Assembly (NCBI GenBank): GCA_030248135.1
Contig: JASANC010003493.1
Span: 1 to 63,979 of the forward strand
Direction of reading: 5' to 3'
DNA from: Theristus sp. LFF4_11
Taxonomy: Eukaryota > Nematoda > Chromadorea > Monhysterida > Xyalidae
DNA: 63,979 nucleotides
Below the pieces are notes generated by a model, which saw nothing but the letters and a program-made list of their open reading frames with translations, was not told where the DNA came from and did not search any database. Positions 60,443-63,979 of the stretch are shown here, piece after piece; position 1 is the first letter of the stretch, and each line of letters begins with the position of its first letter. The position numbers and the translations under genes are program-made.

Positions 60443-61042
60443 TGGTTGTAGGGTAGCAGGGGCCACCCATCGCTACTGCACATGCACCTCTTGATGCATC
60501 ACGCCTCTTTTAATAATGATGCATCACGATCCAAACCCAGGTCGTGTTTCTCGTTCCAATTGCTTTTTCTGTGTTTTTTTTTAATATTTGAAGCACGCCC
60601 CCCACCGATTCCGGAAACCCGAAGGTACCAAACTCCGGTGGGATTGGGGAACGGACGGCTCACCATCCCGTGGAACCAATACCCTCGCCACGTGAGGGGG
60701 ACAGCCTCTAAGCCCCGCTCTGTCCTGGGGGTTCCACAGTACTTTCTTGAATACTTCAGGTAGAAAACGCAGCGGTTCACGTTGTTGTTGATGGACAACG
60801 CCGTGCTAGGGTTCGAAAAAAATAAAAATCCCGATTGTTTTTAAATTATTTTTTTAAAAATTTAATTAAAATTTTTTTTTAAATGCCGGAGAAAAATCCA
60901 ATGGTAAACAAAAATAGGTGCATTCGAGCCACGCTGACGCGCTGAGTTCGAATATGGCATTTTCAGAATTAAACAAGGCTGTTTTAATTTTTAAAATTGA
61001 CAAAAACTTTCGTGAACCGAAAATTAGCCTCCGGCTCCGACG
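60443..61042. other. Unassigned stretch with a GC-richer open frame
   Basis: An open frame at 60482-60763 (plus) ends LGVPQYFLEYFR and an overlapping one exists on minus; both are GC-richer than the surroundings but match no family I know. The rest is AT-rich. Confidence 0.35.
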
Positions 61043-61064
61043 TAGGGTTGTAAACAATCAGGGA

Positions 61065-62208
61065 CAGTACCGAAGACGAGGGGGGGTGGGGGGGGGGTAC
61101 ACCCCCGCAGAGCACCCGAGACCTCCGCGTGGGGTGGGGTGGGGGGGGGGGGGTCACGCGACACCCACCCCCCAAAACCTGACACTGGACCATCCACACC
61201 CCCCCCCCTCGAATTTTGCTAGACACCCCCCACCCCTAGATGGACCTAAGTAACAGTGACACCAGTACCGTGGGCGAGGGGGGGGTGGGGGGGGGGTACA
61301 CCCCCCCAGAGCACCAGAGACCGTCGGGTGGGGGGGGGGGGGGGGCGGGCCCACCGTGCCACCCCCCCCCCCCCTAAAACCGGGCACCCCCCCCCATCGG
61401 ACCCCCCCCCCCCTCTAAAATTTGGCCAACACCCCCCCCCGCACCCCAATTAAATTTTGTCTGGCGGAGACCCCCCCCCAAAATTTTCCGTACACCCTAA
61501 AATTTTTTTCGAAAATCATGATTTTTTGTCTATAAAGTCCATAATATAAGCTGAATATATGATAACTTGACCATCTTCATTGTAATTTCAACGATTTTGC
61601 AGCAAAATTTAGCGTTTTTCCTTCAAAATTTAAGCGAAAAATTATCATGGGGGTGGGGGGGGGTGGACCCCCCCACAGAAAATTTTGAAAAAATGCACCC
61701 CCCATGGGACCCCCATGGGGGGGGGTCCCACGTTACCATAGGTTGGACCCCCCCCCTCACTTTTTGGTCGGCACCCCCCCCCCCCCACGGCACCATACCC
61801 CCCCTTCGAAAATTGTTTTGGGCCCACGGTACTGAGTGACACCCCCAAAAATTTTCTCGGTCCACCCAAAAATCATGAATTTTTGCTCAAAAATCATGAT
61901 TTTTTGTCTTTAAAGTCTATAATATAAGCTAAATATATGATAACTTGACATTCTTCATTGTAATTTTAAAGATTTTGCAGCAAAATTTAGCGTTTTTCCT
62001 TCAAAATTTAAGCGAAAAAATCTCATGGGTGGGGTGGGGGTGTGCACCCCCCCAGAAAATTTTCTACAATAGTGCATCCCCCATGGCCCACGCCTGGGGG
62101 GTGTCACTGTACCATGACTGACACCCCCCACTGAAAAATTTTCGGCACCCCCCCACGTGACGACACCCCCCCCCCCTCGAAAATTTGCTTTCGCCGCCTT
62201 CGGTACTG
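61065..62208 (+). mobile_element. Family D variant (outer), carrying an inner family D copy
   Basis: Ends CAGTACCGAAG and CTTCGGTACTG, flanked by the perfect 8-bp duplication ATCAGGGA (61057-61064 and 62209-62216) within family B. Without the insert it is about 560 bp. The body has the same poly-C/poly-G layout and AT-rich core as the copy at 11924. Confidence 0.85.
61263..61834 (+). mobile_element. Family D element (inner)
   Basis: CAGTACCGTGGGC to GCCCACGGTACTG, 572 bp, with the perfect 8-bp duplication AGTGACAC at 61255-61262 and 61835-61842. It lies inside the outer family D element. Confidence 0.88.
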
Positions 62209-62828
62209 ATCAGGGAGTCCGAAGAACCACATATGATATGCAAGCGCCTCCCGAATGACTCCCGTATGGCGGAACTTTGCAGATTTTGTTTTGGTGACCT
62301 CAATTACCCCTTTTCCAAACCGTCACCATGCCTCTTCTTGTGTTTTGACCTCCAAAACGTCACTAATTGTCCCCAGCTAAACTAATGCTAAAGTGAAGAC
62401 AAACATACCGCCTTGAAATTCGATCAATTCTTCTGATGGTGTCGCGACGACACGACACGAAGCAGCAAGTAACCAGACAACGTAGCGCTTGCAAACGGAG
62501 CAGCGAGCTCAATCGGACGCTCTGCGAGGCGAATCGTCACCTTATCTGCAGCGGAAATGGTAGGCCAAGCTTTGGGACGCTCAAAAACTTCATCGCAGAT
62601 GTTGTCGTAGCCTAAAATCAGTCGGTAAAACGGCCCAAAATCGACTGCTAAAGGTTTTACGAGGTATAATCAAAGAAAATTTTTGTTGAACTTTCGAAAA
62701 ATTTTGCCAAAATTGAGGTTTTCAGAGCATATTAGAGGAAAATTTTTCAAATTAAAAAAAAAATCGGCATTTTTGTTTTTTTTAATCACTTTTTTTAAAA
62801 AAAATTTTATTTTTGTTTAACAACCCTA

Positions 62829-63258
62829 GTGCCGACCAAAAAGTGAGGGGGGGGTTCAACCTATGGTAACGTGGGACCCCCCCATGGGAGTCCCATGGGG
62901 GGATTGGTATTCATATTTAAAAATTTTGAAAAAATGATTTTTGATTTTCGATCAGATAACGCTTGCAATGAAGTCGTTGTAGGTTCCTAATCAGTACCGT
63001 GGGCGGGGGGGTGGGGGGGTACACCCCCCAGAGCACCAGAGACCGTCGGGTGGGGGGGGGGGTGGGGGGGGCACCGTGCCACCCCCCCCCCCTAAAACCG
63101 GGCACCCCCCCCATCGGACCCCCCCCCCTCGAAAATTTGGCCGACACCCCCCCCCCCACACCCCCCATGAAATTTTGCCTGGCGGAGACCCCCCCCCAAA
63201 ATTTTCTGCACACCCTAAATTTTTTTTTCGAAAATCATGATTTTTTGTTTATAAAGAA
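62829..63258. repeat. Two family D fragments
   Basis: An inverted internal fragment at 62829-62940 (gtgccgaccaaaaagtgagg to poly-C/poly-G), then a left-end fragment from CAGTACCGTGGGC at 62992 to the AT-rich core, cut off at about 63258 just before the LTR. Confidence 0.7.
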
Positions 63259-63270
63259 AGATATTTGGGT

Positions 63271-63426
63271 TGTTACGTAGTTTATTTGGGTTTGCTTATT
63301 AGGACGACACGACAACGACAATAATAAAAACAGACCGAACTCTGATCACAGATCATCACAGCTTATATAGCCAATATAATGACATGTAATTACACAGTTA
63401 TCGCTATTCCCAACTTCTCCCCAACA
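63271..63426 (-). mobile_element. Probable 3' LTR of a retrotransposon
   Basis: On minus the 156 bp run from TGTTGGGGAG to CTACGTAACA, so they have TGTT...AACA ends. Within them lie a TATA box (TATATAAG, 63361-63369 on plus) and an AATAAA near the downstream end (63282-63287). The position, about 170 bp beyond the stop of a partial reading frame on the same strand, fits a 3' LTR. The matching 5' LTR would be outside the window. Confidence 0.6.
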
Positions 63427-63598
63427 ATTGAAAATGATTTATCACATATTTGATTGGAATTGTTGATTGATTGTTTTGTTGATTTGATTGGAAGATTTGT
63501 TGATTTGATTTGACTGTTTTTTGATTGAGATTTGTTGATTTGATTTTTTGGTTGAAGATTTCCTTGTGTTTTATTTCGTTTCATCACGCGCATCATTA

Positions 63599-63979
63599 CT
63601 ATTCGTCGACGCCTCCTTCATCGCGCGGGCCGTGGTTGTAGTCGTCCTCCTCAGCTTTGCCCACGTCGTTTGTCGCTGTTCGAGGATTCTTGGCCGGTTT
63701 GTTTCGTCCGTAGACTTTCGCAATCAACTGCTTTTCTGCGTCCGACATTCTAAACTGCGGATGCCAATTTCGGAATCTTGCGAATTTTGGTGAATAGTTT
63801 TGCTGTTGATGATTTTGCTGTCGCGTGTCGTGTCGAATGCGGGAACATCGACCGATGTATTGCGTGGTTTGCTGTTGCTGATTATTGATTTGTGGAGTGA
63901 TTTGATTGTTGGCGAACTGGTACTTCTCAATCTGATTGTAATGTTGCTGATTATGACCAAACTGGTCGCTGAATTGCGG
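63599..63979 (-). CDS. C-terminal part of a Gln/Asn-rich protein, probably retrotransposon polyprotein
   Basis: A 126-residue open frame enters from the right edge and stops at 63599 (TAG). It has a Gln/Asn/Tyr-rich part, then a basic stretch (EKQLIAKVYGRNKPAKN) and an acidic tail (AEEDDYNHGPRDEGGVDE). No protease, polymerase or integrase motif is visible in this part. An AATAAA lies shortly after the stop. The neighbouring LTR-like sequence suggests the end of a gag or pol frame, but a host gene cannot be excluded. Confidence 0.5.
   Translation of the reverse strand, partial: PQFSDQFGHNQQHYNQIEKYQFANNQITPQINNQQQQTTQYIGRCSRIRHDTRQQNHQQQNYSPKFARFRNWHPQFRMSDAEKQLIAKVYGRNKPAKNPRTATNDVGKAEEDDYNHGPRDEGGVDE

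Larger units (their letters stand above)
61043..62828 (+). mobile_element. hAT-like family B copy 5, split by two nested family D elements
   Basis: Left remnant 61043-61064 (TAGGGTTGTAAACAATCAGGGA, with an internal deletion) and right part 62209-62828 ending TTTAACAACCCTA. Between them lies a family D element at its target duplication ATCAGGGA. Flanks of the B copy itself (GCTCCGAC and GTGCCGAC) match at only 6 of 8 positions. Confidence 0.8.

Overview
The window is intron-rich animal DNA and most likely nematode. The evidence is an astacin metalloprotease that ends in a ShK domain (the nematode NAS architecture), intron acceptors mostly reading TTTCAG/TTNCAG, and a short (TTAGGC)n tract. Species identity is inference. 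Six protein genes could be rebuilt by splicing, with intron phases that stay in frame at the listed junctions, plus one uncertain secreted exon and the 3' end of a probable LTR retrotransposon at the right edge.

Layout: hAT-like element and unassigned DNA (1-5.1 kb); elongin B on minus (5.2-7.6 kb); a nest of transposons (7.7-12.5 kb); p24/TMED2 cargo receptor on plus (13.0-18.5 kb), whose first intron holds two hAT-like elements and a 1.5-kb minisatellite; a 2.7-kb palindrome at TTAA (19.2-21.9 kb); GUCD1-like gene on plus (23.1-25.3 kb), tail-to-tail with a 28-exon xanthine dehydrogenase/aldehyde oxidase gene on minus (26.2-33.6 kb); repeats (35-38 kb); a seven-helix membrane protein of unknown family on plus (38.4-45.0 kb); a lysosomal phospholipase A2/LCAT-family enzyme on plus (45.7-48.0 kb); a nested transposon block with satellites (48.4-54.9 kb); the astacin on minus (55.2-57.8 kb, possibly to 58.6 kb); then repeats, poly-C/poly-G elements and a 3' LTR to the end.

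The genes are unrelated housekeeping or physiological genes (ubiquitin ligase cofactor, secretory sorting, purine/aldehyde oxidation, lysosomal lipid turnover, extracellular proteolysis) and I see no sign that they form one pathway or operon. The striking content is the mobile DNA. At least ten non-autonomous families can be told apart by terminal inverted repeats and target duplications: 8 bp (hAT-like), 9 bp (Mutator-like), TTAA, and TA (Tc1/mariner-like). Many copies are inserted inside each other, so relative ages can be read. No intact transposase gene was found for any family.
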